Notes: generated by a model not told the origin, from the sequence alone. DNA of 64,000 nucleotides from Bacteroidales bacterium (GCA_017427385.1 JAFRSW010000020.1:1-64000), one strand, 5' to 3'. Shown: positions 1 through 8,450, counted from the first letter of the stretch. A program made the numbers and translations.

Positions 1-95
1 AGTTTTGGATTATTGAAAAGAGTATTAAGTTTACGGAAATGGTTGGATTATGATAGATTATTACCAAAATGGGAAAATAATGGGAAAAGGAAAAG
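1..95. other. A-rich edge segment without a supported gene
   Basis: No reading frame here resembles a known protein end in any of the six frames. The segment is A-rich and runs into the hairpin that follows it. It could be the 3' flank of a gene lying outside the window. Confidence 0.4.
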
Positions 96-132
96 AAAAA
101 ACCGCATTAGAATTGCCTCTAATGCGGTTTTT
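96..132 (-). terminator. Rho-independent terminator after tRNA-Arg, probably bidirectional
   Basis: An 11-bp perfect stem (101-111 with 118-128) has a 6-base loop. It is flanked by an A run on the left and a T run on the right, so it can terminate in both directions. It starts three bases beyond the 3' end of the tRNA-Arg gene on the minus strand. Confidence 0.85.
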
Positions 133-134
133 CG

Positions 135-208
135 TGACTCCCACAGGACTCAAACCTGTAACCTTTTGATCCGTAGTCAAATGCTCTATTCAATTGAGCT
201 AGGGAGCC
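135..208 (-). tRNA. tRNA-Arg (anticodon ACG)
   Basis: Read on the minus strand, this folds as a full 74-nt cloverleaf. The acceptor stem is GGCTCCC with GGGAGTC (one G-U pair), followed by a D arm with TAGCTCA, an anticodon stem TTTGA/TCAAA enclosing loop CTACGGA (anticodon ACG, complementary to plus-strand bases 172-174), and a T arm with GGTTTGAGTCC. The discriminator base is A and the CCA tail is not encoded. The ACG anticodon is normally edited to ICG, so it would read the CGN arginine codons. Confidence 0.95.
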
Positions 209-221
209 GGAATTTCAATTT

Positions 222-605
222 TTATTCCTCTGTGGCTTCGGCCTTCTTGGAGTAGTTGCGCTCCTTGATGCGGGCCTTCTTGCCGGTGAGATCGCGGAGG
301 TAGAATATGCGAGCCCTGCGGACCTTACCATACTTGTTGACAGTGATGCTGTCGATGAAGGGTGACTGGTAGGGGAAAATCCTTTCCACTCCGATTCCGC
401 CGGAAACCTTGCGCACTGTGAAGGTGCGGGTGTAAGGAGTTGCGCCGCTGATCTGGATGACCACGCCACGGAAGTCCTGCTTGCGGAACTTGTCGCCTTC
501 CTTAATCTTGTAGGTAACGGTGATGGTATCGCCGGCCTTGAACTCGGGGAAGTTCGCTACATTCTCGTTCGCGAATGCCTTGTCTACTACGTTAAGTAAA
601 TCCAT
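222..605 (-). CDS. rplS: 50S ribosomal protein L19
   Basis: A 127-residue protein matching ribosomal protein L19 over its whole length. It shows the family core: a GDTITVTYKIKEGDK-type segment, FRGVVIQ near residue 45, FTVRKVSGGIGVERIFP near residues 62-78, and KVRRARIFYLRDLTGKKARIKER near the end. L19 sits at the interface of the two ribosomal subunits. The tail after residue 118 (KKAEATEE) is a short charged extension. The gene stands alone between tRNA-Arg and dnaJ and has its own well-formed promoter and a structured leader. Confidence 0.97.
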   Translation of the reverse strand: MDLLNVVDKAFANENVANFPEFKAGDTITVTYKIKEGDKFRKQDFRGVVIQISGATPYTRTFTVRKVSGGIGVERIFPYQSPFIDSITVNKYGKVRRARIFYLRDLTGKKARIKERNYSKKAEATEE

Positions 606-624
606 AATACTCTTTCAATTAAGC

Positions 625-657
625 GCAGCGTCACTGAACCGTTCAACGAGAGGCTGC
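625..657 (-). promoter_or_regulatory. Structured 5' leader of rplS (candidate L19 autoregulatory leader)
   Basis: In the transcript, GCAGC (653-657) can pair with GCTGC (625-629), enclosing a second small helix TGAAC/GTTCA. The hairpin lies between the rplS promoter and the start codon. L19 leaders that bind the protein are known in several phyla; that this one does so is inference from position and foldability only. Confidence 0.4.
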
Positions 658-670
658 TTTTTGTGGACCG

Positions 671-701
671 CAAAGATAGGAATATTTTTGGAACGCACAA
701 A
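671..701 (-). promoter_or_regulatory. rplS promoter (-33 TTTG, -7 TATCTTTG)
   Basis: The -7 box TATCTTTG is at 671-678 and the -33 box TTTG at 698-701, with a 19-base spacer. This is the best match in the window to the Bacteroidota primary-sigma consensus (TTTG, 19-21 bases, TAnnTTTG). The leader to the rplS ATG is about 60 nt. Confidence 0.75.
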
Positions 702-721
702 ATTATTTGCAGAAATTCGCA

Positions 722-1906
722 CTAAAAGTACTGGCTTTCCTTCTCGAACAGATTTTTGTCCTCGCGGGTAGGGTCCGGTTTGACCGCAGACGACTCTGCG
801 AGCCGCTCCACGGCTTCCTTGTCGGACCCGCGCAGTTTGCGGGGAATCCATACCAGGATCTTCACAAACACGTCTCCCCTGCCGTATCCGTTCACGGAAG
901 GCAGGCCCTTGCCGCGCAGGCGCTCCACGGTGCCCGACTGGGTGCCGGAATCCAGCTTCAGTTTGTAGGGGCCTTCCAGGCAAGGGATGGTGAGCTCGCA
1001 GCCCAGGATGGCATCCGTCACGGAAATCACGCGGGTGTAGAACAGGTTCTGCCCTTCCCTCTTGAACTGGGAATGAGGCAGTTCCTCGATAAGCAGGAGC
1101 AGGTCTCCGTTCACGCCGCCGCGGGGAGCAGCATGGCCCTCGCCGCGCACGGTTATCTGCATGCCGTTCTCCACGCCTGCTGGGATGTGCACCCTGATGG
1201 TCTCACGCTTACGCTCCAAGCCGGTGCCGTTGCACCTGCGGCAGGGATTGCTTACGATCTTGCCCTCGCCGTTGCATTGGGGGCAGGTGGAGTATGTGAC
1301 AGTGCGGCCGAAGAAAGAATTCACCGTCTGGCCTACCTGGCCGCTGCCTTTACAGGTGGGGCAGGTCTTGATGTCCGATTCGTTGCGTGTGCCGCGCCCG
1401 CCGCAGTCCGGGCAGGGACGGTTGCGCTCGATGGTGACTTCCTTGTCGCAGCCGTTAAGTATCTCTTCCAAAGTGAGTTTCACGCGTGTGCGGATGTCCC
1501 GGCCGCGCATGGTGCGCGTTTCCTGGCGCTGCGAACCGCCGCCGAAACCGAAGCCTCCGAAATCGAATCCGCCTCCGCCAAAGCTGAAACGCCCGCCGAA
1601 GAGGTTCTCGAGAATGTCGTTCAGGTTGCCGAAGCCCTGGCTGAAGTCGGGGCCGTCGGCACCGTCCACGCCCGCGAATCCGAATTGATCGTATTTGGCG
1701 CGCTTCTGCGGATCGGAGAGCACGGAGTAGGCCTCGGAGGCTTCCTTGAACTTCTCCTCGGCCGTCTTCTTCTCAGCGTCCGTGCCGTTCACCCAGCGGT
1801 CCGGATGCCACTTGAGGGCAGCCTTGCGGTAAGCCTGCTTGATGTCGTCCTCGCTTGCACCCTTCTGGATGCCCAGGACCTCGTAGTAGTCTCTTTTGTC
1901 TGCCAT
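722..1906 (-). CDS. dnaJ: Chaperone protein DnaJ (type I Hsp40)
   Basis: A 394-residue co-chaperone that delivers unfolded proteins to DnaK and stimulates its ATPase. The J domain covers residues 1-70 with the HPD motif at 34-36. A Gly/Phe-rich linker follows at about 88-125. The zinc-binding domain has four CxxCxGxG repeats starting near residue 165 (CPDCGGRG, CPTCKGSG, CPQCNGEG, CRRCNGTG). A C-terminal substrate-binding domain follows. Length is normal for type I DnaJ. It lies 3 bp downstream of grpE and is clearly co-transcribed with it; dnaK itself is far away, at about 58 kb. Confidence 0.97.
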   Translation of the reverse strand: MADKRDYYEVLGIQKGASEDDIKQAYRKAALKWHPDRWVNGTDAEKKTAEEKFKEASEAYSVLSDPQKRAKYDQFGFAGVDGADGPDFSQGFGNLNDILENLFGGRFSFGGGGFDFGGFGFGGGSQRQETRTMRGRDIRTRVKLTLEEILNGCDKEVTIERNRPCPDCGGRGTRNESDIKTCPTCKGSGQVGQTVNSFFGRTVTYSTCPQCNGEGKIVSNPCRRCNGTGLERKRETIRVHIPAGVENGMQITVRGEGHAAPRGGVNGDLLLLIEELPHSQFKREGQNLFYTRVISVTDAILGCELTIPCLEGPYKLKLDSGTQSGTVERLRGKGLPSVNGYGRGDVFVKILVWIPRKLRGSDKEAVERLAESSAVKPDPTREDKNLFEKESQYF

Positions 1907-1909
1907 AGT

Positions 1910-2416
1910 TTATGCTCCTACGACCACCTTCGCATAGCGCAGCACCTTGCCGTTCAGGGTGTATCCGGTCTGCACTACGTCTATCACCATGCCCTTCTGC
2001 TCCGGAGTGGGAGCCGGGAACTGGGTGACGGCCTCGTGCAGGTCCACGTCGAACTTGGTGCCTTTGGCCTCTATGACGGCCAGGCCCCTGGTCTTGAGGT
2101 AGTCCATTAACTTATTGTAGATGAGAGCCGTGCCCTCTTTCGCAGCTTCGTCGGAGCTCTTTGCGAGGAGTTCCATCGCACGCTCGCAGTCGTCCAGCAC
2201 GGGAAGAAGGCCCTTGATGGTGTCGGCGGATGCCGAGCCAACCAATGCGAGGCGCTCCTCGGCGCTGCGGCGGCGGAATGTCTCGAATTCCGCCATCAGG
2301 CGCAGGTAATCATCATGCTCCTTTGCAATCTTTCCGTTGAGCTCTTCTATCTTCTTCTGCAGGTCTTCGCCTTTCTTCTGGGGCTTCTTTGCCTCTTTTG
2401 TATTCTTTTCTGACAT
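1910..2416 (-). CDS. grpE: Nucleotide exchange factor GrpE
   Basis: A 168-residue protein that releases ADP from DnaK. The N-terminal half is a lysine-rich charged segment running into a long coiled coil (about residues 18-60, including EFETFRRRSAEERLAL). A compact beta domain follows, with the family motif near VTQFPAPTPEQKGMVIDVVQTGYTLNGKVLRYAKVVVG at the C-terminus. It is first in the grpE-dnaJ operon. A -7 box ends only 7 bases before the ATG, so the mRNA may be almost leaderless. Confidence 0.96.
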   Translation of the reverse strand: MSEKNTKEAKKPQKKGEDLQKKIEELNGKIAKEHDDYLRLMAEFETFRRRSAEERLALVGSASADTIKGLLPVLDDCERAMELLAKSSDEAAKEGTALIYNKLMDYLKTRGLAVIEAKGTKFDVDLHEAVTQFPAPTPEQKGMVIDVVQTGYTLNGKVLRYAKVVVGA

Positions 2417-2423
2417 AGTACTG

Positions 2424-2431
2424 CAAAGATA
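2424..2431 (-). promoter_or_regulatory. -7 box of the grpE-dnaJ operon
   Basis: TATCTTTG on the minus strand, 7 bases from the grpE ATG. No clear -33 TTTG at the usual distance. Confidence 0.55.
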
Positions 2432-2469
2432 CGCAAAAGTTCTGCCAAGCCGAAATGGCTGACATTATG

Positions 2470-3672
2470 TCAGCGTCCGAGGCGTTCCTTTATCTCGCCC
2501 CTGTGCTTGATGACGAAGTTTTCCACATACACACTGACGCAGGCCAGCACGAAGTATACGGCACCCTGGAGGCAGAGCGCACGCAGCTGCGGCGCAACGA
2601 TCTCCAGATTGGCTCCGGCCGTGTTCAGGTTGATGAATGCCTGACATCCGAAGGTGGACGGGAAGATGTAGGAGAAGTACTTCCAGAACTCAGGGAATGC
2701 GGTGGTAGGCCAGCTGAATCCGGTCAGGAACACGCAGACGGGGCTCATGAAAAGGAAGAGTATGAATGCGGATTCGCGTCTGGTGACCAGTGTACTCCAG
2801 CTCATGCAGAAGAATACGCATACCGTAACGAAAAGGGCGAGAAGAACGAGGATGTCCTGGAAGCTGCCCCTTTGAGGGAAGTGGAACATGGCCGGAACGA
2901 TGCAGGTAACGTAGATGCCTATTATCATGAATATCAGCCAGTAGACTGCGCCCCTTCCGAGCACTACGCGCCCTACCCCGCGGCCTTTCAGGTGATCCGG
3001 CAGGGTTGCGAAGCTGCGGTTTTCCTCCCTCATCGTTCCCACGCTCATGCTCATCCCGTAGAACATCACCTGCTGAACGATCAGCATCAGTATTGCCGAT
3101 ATCAGGAAGATGCTGTAGGAGAAGGCCCTGTTGTAGGGATTGATATCGTCATACAGCACGGTATTCACCGACTGGTCTGCCTGGGCATCGGTAAGGCCAT
3201 CGGCGCGGAAGCGCTCCAGCTTTATGTTATTCACCTCGTGCAGCATCACGAAATTGGATCCCATCAGCACATTTTTGTAGTATAGGAAGCTGCTCATGTC
3301 GGCATAGATGCTGAATGTGGCGGTCTCACGATACGCCAGCCTCTGCCCGAAATCTCCCGGGAAGTAAATAATGCCGTTCACCTTGCGGGTCCGGAGCAGT
3401 TCCTTCGCCTCCTCCATCGACACGCACTCATATGCGATGTCTATCTCGCGCGTGGCGTCCATCTCCCGTATCATCCGGCGGGAATCGCTGCAGTCGGCGT
3501 TGTCTACCACAGCAACCGGGGAATCCTCCAGAATGCCGTTCTTGTAGACGTAATTATACAATATGGGATAGAGGAAGCCTGCGGCTATGAAGATGATCAT
3601 CACCCCGCCATCGTGCAGGATGTTCCTCAACTCCAGGTTGAATATGTCCAGCGCGTCTCTAATTCCTTTCAT
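2470..3672 (-). CDS. ABC-2 type efflux permease, second subunit
   Basis: A 400-residue integral membrane protein of the ABC-2 permease family (YhhJ/YbhS-YbhR type). It has one N-terminal membrane helix (around residues 20-40), a large extracytoplasmic domain (SPVAVVDNADCSDSRRMIREMD is the typical opening), then five or so helices from about residue 205. I chose the ATG giving MKGIRDALDIF; an ATG seven codons earlier is possible. Its 5' end overlaps the preceding permease gene by 14 bp, so translation is probably coupled. The two permeases would form a heterodimeric channel with the HlyD adaptor and TolC encoded upstream. No ATP-binding subunit is encoded in the operon. Confidence 0.88.
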   Translation of the reverse strand: MKGIRDALDIFNLELRNILHDGGVMIIFIAAGFLYPILYNYVYKNGILEDSPVAVVDNADCSDSRRMIREMDATREIDIAYECVSMEEAKELLRTRKVNGIIYFPGDFGQRLAYRETATFSIYADMSSFLYYKNVLMGSNFVMLHEVNNIKLERFRADGLTDAQADQSVNTVLYDDINPYNRAFSYSIFLISAILMLIVQQVMFYGMSMSVGTMREENRSFATLPDHLKGRGVGRVVLGRGAVYWLIFMIIGIYVTCIVPAMFHFPQRGSFQDILVLLALFVTVCVFFCMSWSTLVTRRESAFILFLFMSPVCVFLTGFSWPTTAFPEFWKYFSYIFPSTFGCQAFINLNTAGANLEIVAPQLRALCLQGAVYFVLACVSVYVENFVIKHRGEIKERLGR

Positions 3673-4828
3673 AATCCAAATTCCAATAGGCATTCTTCAG
3701 CCTGCGCATCACAAAGAACGGCAGGAAGCAGAACAAGAGCATCGCCAGCACATACAAGTACCAGTCCCCGAAAGGATTGCCGAATATGCCGGTCTGCACA
3801 TAAATTTCGTAGTAATAGCGTAATGGATACATCATCGTGAGCCCCTGCAGGGCTGAAGGCATCACCTCCACGGGGAGGGTGAAACCAGTCAGGGACAGCC
3901 CCAGCACACTGTAAAGCGCTCCTATGCTGAGAGCGAAGCGGCAGACCGGCACGCAGCCGATTATGAGCACCGCCACCGACTCGGAGGCCACCACCAGCAG
4001 CAGGCACGCCAGCAGCATGTTCAGCAGGCTCCCCTCCAGCGGGAAATGCATCCATTTGTAGAGGATGACTTCCAGACTCCAGCCGATAGCTGTGAAAAGG
4101 ATGGTATAGAGGATGGTCTTGCCCATCAGGGCCGAGTAAATATCACCCTCCGTAACCTGCAGCAGATGCCGCCCGGTTCCATATTTAAGTTCTGTCCCCA
4201 GTGAATATATGAACACGATGACCACCACCATCTGAAGCATGCCCGGAATCATCATGTTCGCAAGGTATGCCCCGTAATTCATGGTAGCATTCCCTATCTG
4301 ATGAACGTCTACATCCACCGGACGTAGCAGACCCATTATCTCGCTCTCGTTCACTCCCTTCATGCGGAGGACCTCACGCTGTACGGCACCCGAAGTCAGG
4401 TTGATCATCGTAAGAAGATCCTTCCATGCCAGGGAACCTCCCAGAAAGTACAAGCCATTGATATAGAAGCTGAAATGCGGCTGACGCTGAGCCTGGATAT
4501 CGCGGTTGAACCCTTCCGGGATGAGACAGACGGAGGTTACCCTGCCACCCTGGAGATCCGCTCTGGCAGAGGAGAAATCGTCGTAATAGACAACCTTTCC
4601 CAGCTGGGTAGCGTCCAGCTGCTGGCAGAAGTTCCGGGAAGTGGAGCTGCGATCCAGGTCCACCACCGCAATAGGTACATCCGACGGCACCCCCTGCCCC
4701 AGGAAGGTCAGGTAGAACACCGTACAGAAAGCCATCACGGCCACGGTGCCTATGATGTAGATGGGCCTGCGGGCCCAGATGCGGAGCTCGCGGCGGATTA
4801 CTGTGCGTATTTTCTGAATGAAAGTCAT
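3659..4828 (-). CDS. ABC-2 type efflux permease, first subunit
   Basis: A 389-residue ABC-2 permease with the same layout as its neighbour: a membrane helix at about residues 23-45, an extracytoplasmic domain beginning VPIAVVDLDRSSTSRNFCQQLDA, and a C-terminal block of about five helices ending in a basic tail. Family members export drugs or envelope compounds. The start lies one base beyond the hlyD-like stop codon. The close spacing of tolC, hlyD and both permeases shows one operon that encodes a complete envelope-spanning exporter apart from the ATPase. Confidence 0.88.
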   Translation of the reverse strand: MTFIQKIRTVIRRELRIWARRPIYIIGTVAVMAFCTVFYLTFLGQGVPSDVPIAVVDLDRSSTSRNFCQQLDATQLGKVVYYDDFSSARADLQGGRVTSVCLIPEGFNRDIQAQRQPHFSFYINGLYFLGGSLAWKDLLTMINLTSGAVQREVLRMKGVNESEIMGLLRPVDVDVHQIGNATMNYGAYLANMMIPGMLQMVVVIVFIYSLGTELKYGTGRHLLQVTEGDIYSALMGKTILYTILFTAIGWSLEVILYKWMHFPLEGSLLNMLLACLLLVVASESVAVLIIGCVPVCRFALSIGALYSVLGLSLTGFTLPVEVMPSALQGLTMMYPLRYYYEIYVQTGIFGNPFGDWYLYVLAMLLFCFLPFFVMRRLKNAYWNLDYERN

Positions 4829-4829
4829 T

Positions 4830-5816
4830 TTACTCGATTACTATTGCCGTCATTCCGGGGCGTAGTCCTTTCAGCGTTTCCGCCGGAACGGCTCGCACCT
4901 CGAAGGTCTTGGCATCATACAGATCGCTTTCCTTGGTAGCCTTCCATGTGGCGTAGCTTTCACGCACGGCCATGTAATTAACTGTAGCCCTGATGGTTGC
5001 ACCGTCGAGTGCAGGGATGCTGACGGTCAGTTCATCGCCCACGTTCATGCTGTGCAACTGGTCTTCGCGGATGTTGAAAGTAAACCATATATCGGAAAGA
5101 TCTGTCACGCTCATCACCGGACTACCCTGCCCCACCAGTTCTCCCTGTTTGGGATAGACGCTTGAGACTATGCCGTCGGCAGGAGAAATCAGATAGAGTT
5201 CCTTGAGATAGGAATTCACTTCCTGGATGGCTCCATCCGCCTGATGCACAAGTGCTTCCGCGGCGGCCTTGTCTTCTGCACGTGCTCCACGCAAAGCCAT
5301 ATCGTACTGGCTCTTTGCAGCACGCTCCTGGGCGACTGCAGCATCATACTTTGCCTTGGTCTCATCGTATTTCTGTGCCGGGACAACCTTCTGTTCATAG
5401 AGTTTCTTCACACGGTCGAAGGATTTCTTCATGATATCTTCCTGAACCCTGGCCTGCTGCCAAAGCTGGTATGCGCCTGCTATCTGCTCGCGCTGGGCAC
5501 CGTTCTTTGCCTTCGTGCTCTGCGCCTGCGCAGCGCTGCGGGCGGCTTCCGCCTGGGCGAGCTTGGCACGCACCTGGGGCGAGTCGATGAATGCGACGGT
5601 GTCGCCCTTGTGCACCTCCTGCCCTTCCCTGTAGTACAATTCCGTCACATGGCCGGGCACCATGCAGGAAATCCTGTATTCGGTAGCTTCTGCCTCTCCC
5701 TGAATAACCTGCGGACGCGGTTTGCTGACAAGATACCCTACGAATGTAATGATCAGGACTATTATTACCAGTGCGCTGATTCCTATTACAAGATTGTAAT
5801 TCTTCTTCTGTTCCAT
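4830..5816 (-). CDS. HlyD/EmrA-family periplasmic adaptor protein
   Basis: A 328-residue membrane fusion protein. An N-terminal membrane anchor (about residues 9-31) is followed by the first half of the biotinyl-lipoyl-like domain (YREGQEVHKGDTVAFID). A long alpha-helical hairpin (about 80-190, rich in Ala, Gln and Lys) comes next, then the second lipoyl half (LISPADGIVSSVYPKQGELVGQGSPVMSVTDL) and a beta-barrel domain. It would bridge the inner-membrane permeases to the TolC-like channel. It lies 2 bp after the tolC-like stop codon. Confidence 0.93.
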   Translation of the reverse strand: MEQKKNYNLVIGISALVIIVLIITFVGYLVSKPRPQVIQGEAEATEYRISCMVPGHVTELYYREGQEVHKGDTVAFIDSPQVRAKLAQAEAARSAAQAQSTKAKNGAQREQIAGAYQLWQQARVQEDIMKKSFDRVKKLYEQKVVPAQKYDETKAKYDAAVAQERAAKSQYDMALRGARAEDKAAAEALVHQADGAIQEVNSYLKELYLISPADGIVSSVYPKQGELVGQGSPVMSVTDLSDIWFTFNIREDQLHSMNVGDELTVSIPALDGATIRATVNYMAVRESYATWKATKESDLYDAKTFEVRAVPAETLKGLRPGMTAIVIE

Positions 5817-5818
5817 AT

Positions 5819-7360
5819 CTATTTTTCTTTTATTTCAATATCCGATGTGTAGTTTCCGAGGGCTGCTTTCAGCCTGGAGCTGTTGAGTTGGAGTTCGATG
5901 CCGGCATCTATGCATTCGCTGTGAGCCTTCAGCCATGCCGTCTGTGCACCCAGAGTCGTATTCACGTCCACCACTCCGGCCTCGTAGCCCGCCATGGCGA
6001 TGCGGAGGTTCTCATCTGCACTGGCAAGGTCGTTCTGAGCCATCTCCACGCGGTCGTATGCCTCTTTCCGCTGCTGGCGTAGCTGGGTTACCTGCATTTC
6101 TATCATCTCGCAGGCATCATCGTACCTGTTCTGGTAGATGCGTTCCTCGGCCTTGGCCTTGCGGGTCTTCTGGAGAGCCTCGGTGCCATGGAAGATGGGC
6201 ACGCTTACCATGACTCCCGCGGCCCAGTTCTGGCCGAAATCATTGCGGAAGCCGTGGTTCATGTTGGGATTGCTTATCAGGTAGTTGGCCGTCAGGGCGA
6301 CTGTGGGAAGCATATCGGCACGGGCGATGTTGGTCTTTTCGTGGTAGATCTTGCGCGCCAGGTCGAGCCGCTTCGTCTCCGAACGGGACGCCCATATATC
6401 CTCCATTGTCTTAAACTGCTCTTCTTCCGGCAGCGGCACCACCTCGAGGGCCTCGTCGGCAAGCGTGAAGCTGGAATCCAAGGGAATTCCTATCTGCTTG
6501 CAAAGCAGCATCCTGGCGAGCACGAGGCCGTTCGTTGCCTTGGTCAACGCCATATCGGCCTCATTCGAGCGCACCTTGACCGTAAGTGCATCCGCCTCGG
6601 TGGCAACTCCTTCTCTGACGGCGATTTCGACATTGCCCTTCATCTTATGGAGAAGTTCGGAGTAGCTTTCGGCGAGCTTTTTCTTGTTGGCTACGGAGAC
6701 CACCTGCCAGTAGGCCTGGTCTACGTTTATCAGTATCTCATCGTAATTGCCGTCGTATTCGTAGCGGGCCAGGTCCTCGGCATATTTAGCCATCTTGTTG
6801 GATGCGATTATCTTTCCGCCTACGAACAAGGGCTGCTGCACGCTGATGACGCCCACGTAGATGTCGGACAGGTCCGGATGGATGGCCTCGTCGATGGCCG
6901 CATCAACTCTCTCGCCCACTCCTGCAATGGCCGAATTGGCTTCAGCGGCGGTCAGGCGGTCCACTATTTCCTTTGCTTTGGGATCGCTCTGGATGTATGC
7001 ACCCATCAGGGGGTGTGCGCTTATGAGGGCCATCAGGTCGTCTACTCGCGTATTGTAGGCAGTCTGGAGTTGGGCAGATTCGCCTTTGATATCGGGAATC
7101 TTTTCTTCATCCACCAGAGAGAACTCGCCTCCGGTGTGCTGGTACATACCGGTCGCGGTCACCTTCGGGAAGAAGTTCGCCGCGGCTATCCTGCGGTCGT
7201 ATCCCGCCATTTCCACTTTTGCCCGCTGCTGATCCAGGGTCTTGTTCTTCGTTATTGCCATCTGACGGCATGCATCCAGGGTAAGGATGCCATCCTCTGC
7301 ATCTGCAGGGATTCCAATCAATGCCAGCACCATGCCGGCAACACACATCAGTCTTTTCAT
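5819..7360 (-). CDS. TolC-family outer-membrane efflux channel
   Basis: A 513-residue outer-membrane factor. A signal peptide (residues 1-21, MKRLMCVAGMVLALIGIPADA) precedes two OEP repeats of long helices and beta strands, with typical segments LTLDACRQMAITKNKTLDQQRAKVE near the start and AMAGYEAGVVDVNTTLGAQTAWL near the end. I chose the ATG that begins the signal peptide and not the one 12 codons upstream. It is the first gene of the four-gene efflux operon, divergent from an AraC-type regulator that is the obvious candidate to control it. Confidence 0.94.
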   Translation of the reverse strand: MKRLMCVAGMVLALIGIPADAEDGILTLDACRQMAITKNKTLDQQRAKVEMAGYDRRIAAANFFPKVTATGMYQHTGGEFSLVDEEKIPDIKGESAQLQTAYNTRVDDLMALISAHPLMGAYIQSDPKAKEIVDRLTAAEANSAIAGVGERVDAAIDEAIHPDLSDIYVGVISVQQPLFVGGKIIASNKMAKYAEDLARYEYDGNYDEILINVDQAYWQVVSVANKKKLAESYSELLHKMKGNVEIAVREGVATEADALTVKVRSNEADMALTKATNGLVLARMLLCKQIGIPLDSSFTLADEALEVVPLPEEEQFKTMEDIWASRSETKRLDLARKIYHEKTNIARADMLPTVALTANYLISNPNMNHGFRNDFGQNWAAGVMVSVPIFHGTEALQKTRKAKAEERIYQNRYDDACEMIEMQVTQLRQQRKEAYDRVEMAQNDLASADENLRIAMAGYEAGVVDVNTTLGAQTAWLKAHSECIDAGIELQLNSSRLKAALGNYTSDIEIKEK

Positions 7361-7447
7361 TTCACTATTTTCGTTTTCACATATCCAAAGATGCAAACCG
7401 CTTGCCCTTTATGCATCCTTCTGATAATTAAAAGGCATACATTTATT

Positions 7448-7457
7448 ACCAATTGGT
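7448..7457. promoter_or_regulatory. Palindrome between araC-like and tolC-like genes (candidate operator)
   Basis: ACCAATTGGT is a perfect 10-bp palindrome in the 157-bp divergent region. It lies about 40 bp upstream of the regulator's -7 box. Its role as an operator is inference from position. Confidence 0.25.
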
Positions 7458-7488
7458 CGAATTTGTCTACTTTTATACAATTTTTGAC

Positions 7489-7496
7489 TACCTTTG
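7489..7496 (+). promoter_or_regulatory. -7 box of the AraC-family regulator gene
   Basis: TACCTTTG fits TAnnTTTG. A TTTG at 7462-7465 lies 23 bases upstream, slightly more than ideal for a -33 box. The box is 21 bases from the ATG. Confidence 0.55.
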
Positions 7497-7517
7497 TGAA
7501 CAAAAAGGAAATGTTTT

Positions 7518-8432
7518 ATGGACAATAACCTACACGTCATAAGCCTGCACGACCTGAGGAAATTCTTCCCGATGTCGGTCAGCGACAATTTGTCAGACGA
7601 CTTCTTCCTCTCCGAGGTCCGCTACGGCGATATGCCCCAAATCCTCAATTACCCATGCCGCCTGGACGGCTACATGGCCGTATTCTGCCTCGAGGGAGAA
7701 CTTCAGGCAGAAATTAACCTCAAGAGCTACAAAATCAAGGAGAACTCAGTGATAATCAATGTTCCAGGCAATATCGGAAGAATCTACAGCATAGAAGAAA
7801 AGCAGGTAAAGAAGCTGCATTTCGTGGTTGTAGCCGCTTCGAGCGACTTTCTTTCCAGTTCCAGGATGGACTATGTCCGCATGTTCAATGAGAGCATCGC
7901 AGTGCTGGACAATCCTTGCTTCGAGATGCAGCAGGGCGAGAGGGCAATCTTCGCCAGATACTTCGAACTCATAAACGAACTTGTGAAGGGAGGTCACAAA
8001 GACCTGAAACAGGTGCTGCGTGGAATCATCTCCTCCTGCCTTTATTATGCGGGATCCATCTGGCAAGACAAACTCCTGAACGCCGAGCGTCCTGATCCGG
8101 GCATGGGCCATAGCGTCCGCTCCAAACTGGTGCTGGAGCAGTTCCTGACACTAGTTTCGGAGCATCACGACAAAGAGCGCGGAATGGCCTTCTATGCCGA
8201 AAAGCTTTGCCTGACACCAAAATATCTTTCCAAACTGGTACGGACCGCTAGCGGGAAATCCGGCCCGGAATGGATAGACTCCTTCGTTATCCTCGAGGCC
8301 AAAAACATGCTCAAGTACTCCGACATGCCCATCAAAGAGATAGTCTACAAACTGAATTTCCCGAACTCCTCGGTATTTTATAAATTTTTCAAAGCACATA
8401 CCGGCCAGACTCCGAGCGAGTATCGCGGATAA
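7518..8432 (+). CDS. AraC-family transcriptional regulator
   Basis: A 304-residue regulator. Residues about 30-170 look like a cupin-type effector-sensing domain. Residues about 200-304 form the double helix-turn-helix AraC domain: the first HTH is around FYAEKLCLTPKYLSKLVRTASGKSGPEWI and the second around MPIKEIVYKLNFPNSSVFYKFFKAHTGQTPSEYR, the classical C-terminal signature. It is divergent from the TolC-HlyD-permease operon and is likely to regulate it. It is followed closely by a MATE pump gene that has its own -7 box, so the two genes may be separately transcribed. Confidence 0.92.
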   Translation: MDNNLHVISLHDLRKFFPMSVSDNLSDDFFLSEVRYGDMPQILNYPCRLDGYMAVFCLEGELQAEINLKSYKIKENSVIINVPGNIGRIYSIEEKQVKKLHFVVVAASSDFLSSSRMDYVRMFNESIAVLDNPCFEMQQGERAIFARYFELINELVKGGHKDLKQVLRGIISSCLYYAGSIWQDKLLNAERPDPGMGHSVRSKLVLEQFLTLVSEHHDKERGMAFYAEKLCLTPKYLSKLVRTASGKSGPEWIDSFVILEAKNMLKYSDMPIKEIVYKLNFPNSSVFYKFFKAHTGQTPSEYRG

Positions 8433-8436
8433 TTTC

Positions 8437-8444
8437 TATCTTTG
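8437..8444 (+). promoter_or_regulatory. -7 box of the MATE-patB operon
   Basis: TATCTTTG begins 5 bases after the araC-like stop and ends 6 bases before the MATE ATG. No convincing -33 box. Confidence 0.55.
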
Positions 8445-8450
8445 CGCCCT

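Noticed and set aside
13..255. Small open frame across the tRNA-Arg region
   Set aside because: Most of it is antisense to the tRNA and terminator, and it resembles no protein.
707..2110. 467-codon open frame opposite dnaJ and grpE
   Set aside because: It is antisense to two certain genes, has no promoter or family resemblance, and results from GC-rich codon use. The same applies to long antisense frames opposite korA (18133-20013), the carboxyltransferase gene (38383-39855), purH (44655-46640), purL (52155-53954) and dnaK.
2458..2474. 17-bp palindrome at the end of the second permease gene as a terminator
   Set aside because: The arms (GCTGACAT/ATGTCAGC) overlap the stop codon and are not followed by a T run.
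7386..7393. CATCTTTG upstream of the tolC-like gene as its -7 box
   Set aside because: It lacks the conserved first T and has no -33 partner; the efflux operon promoter could not be placed.
8442..8450. TTG start three codons before the MATE ATG
   Set aside because: It overlaps the -7 box itself; the ATG at 8451 fits the promoter spacing seen at other genes.
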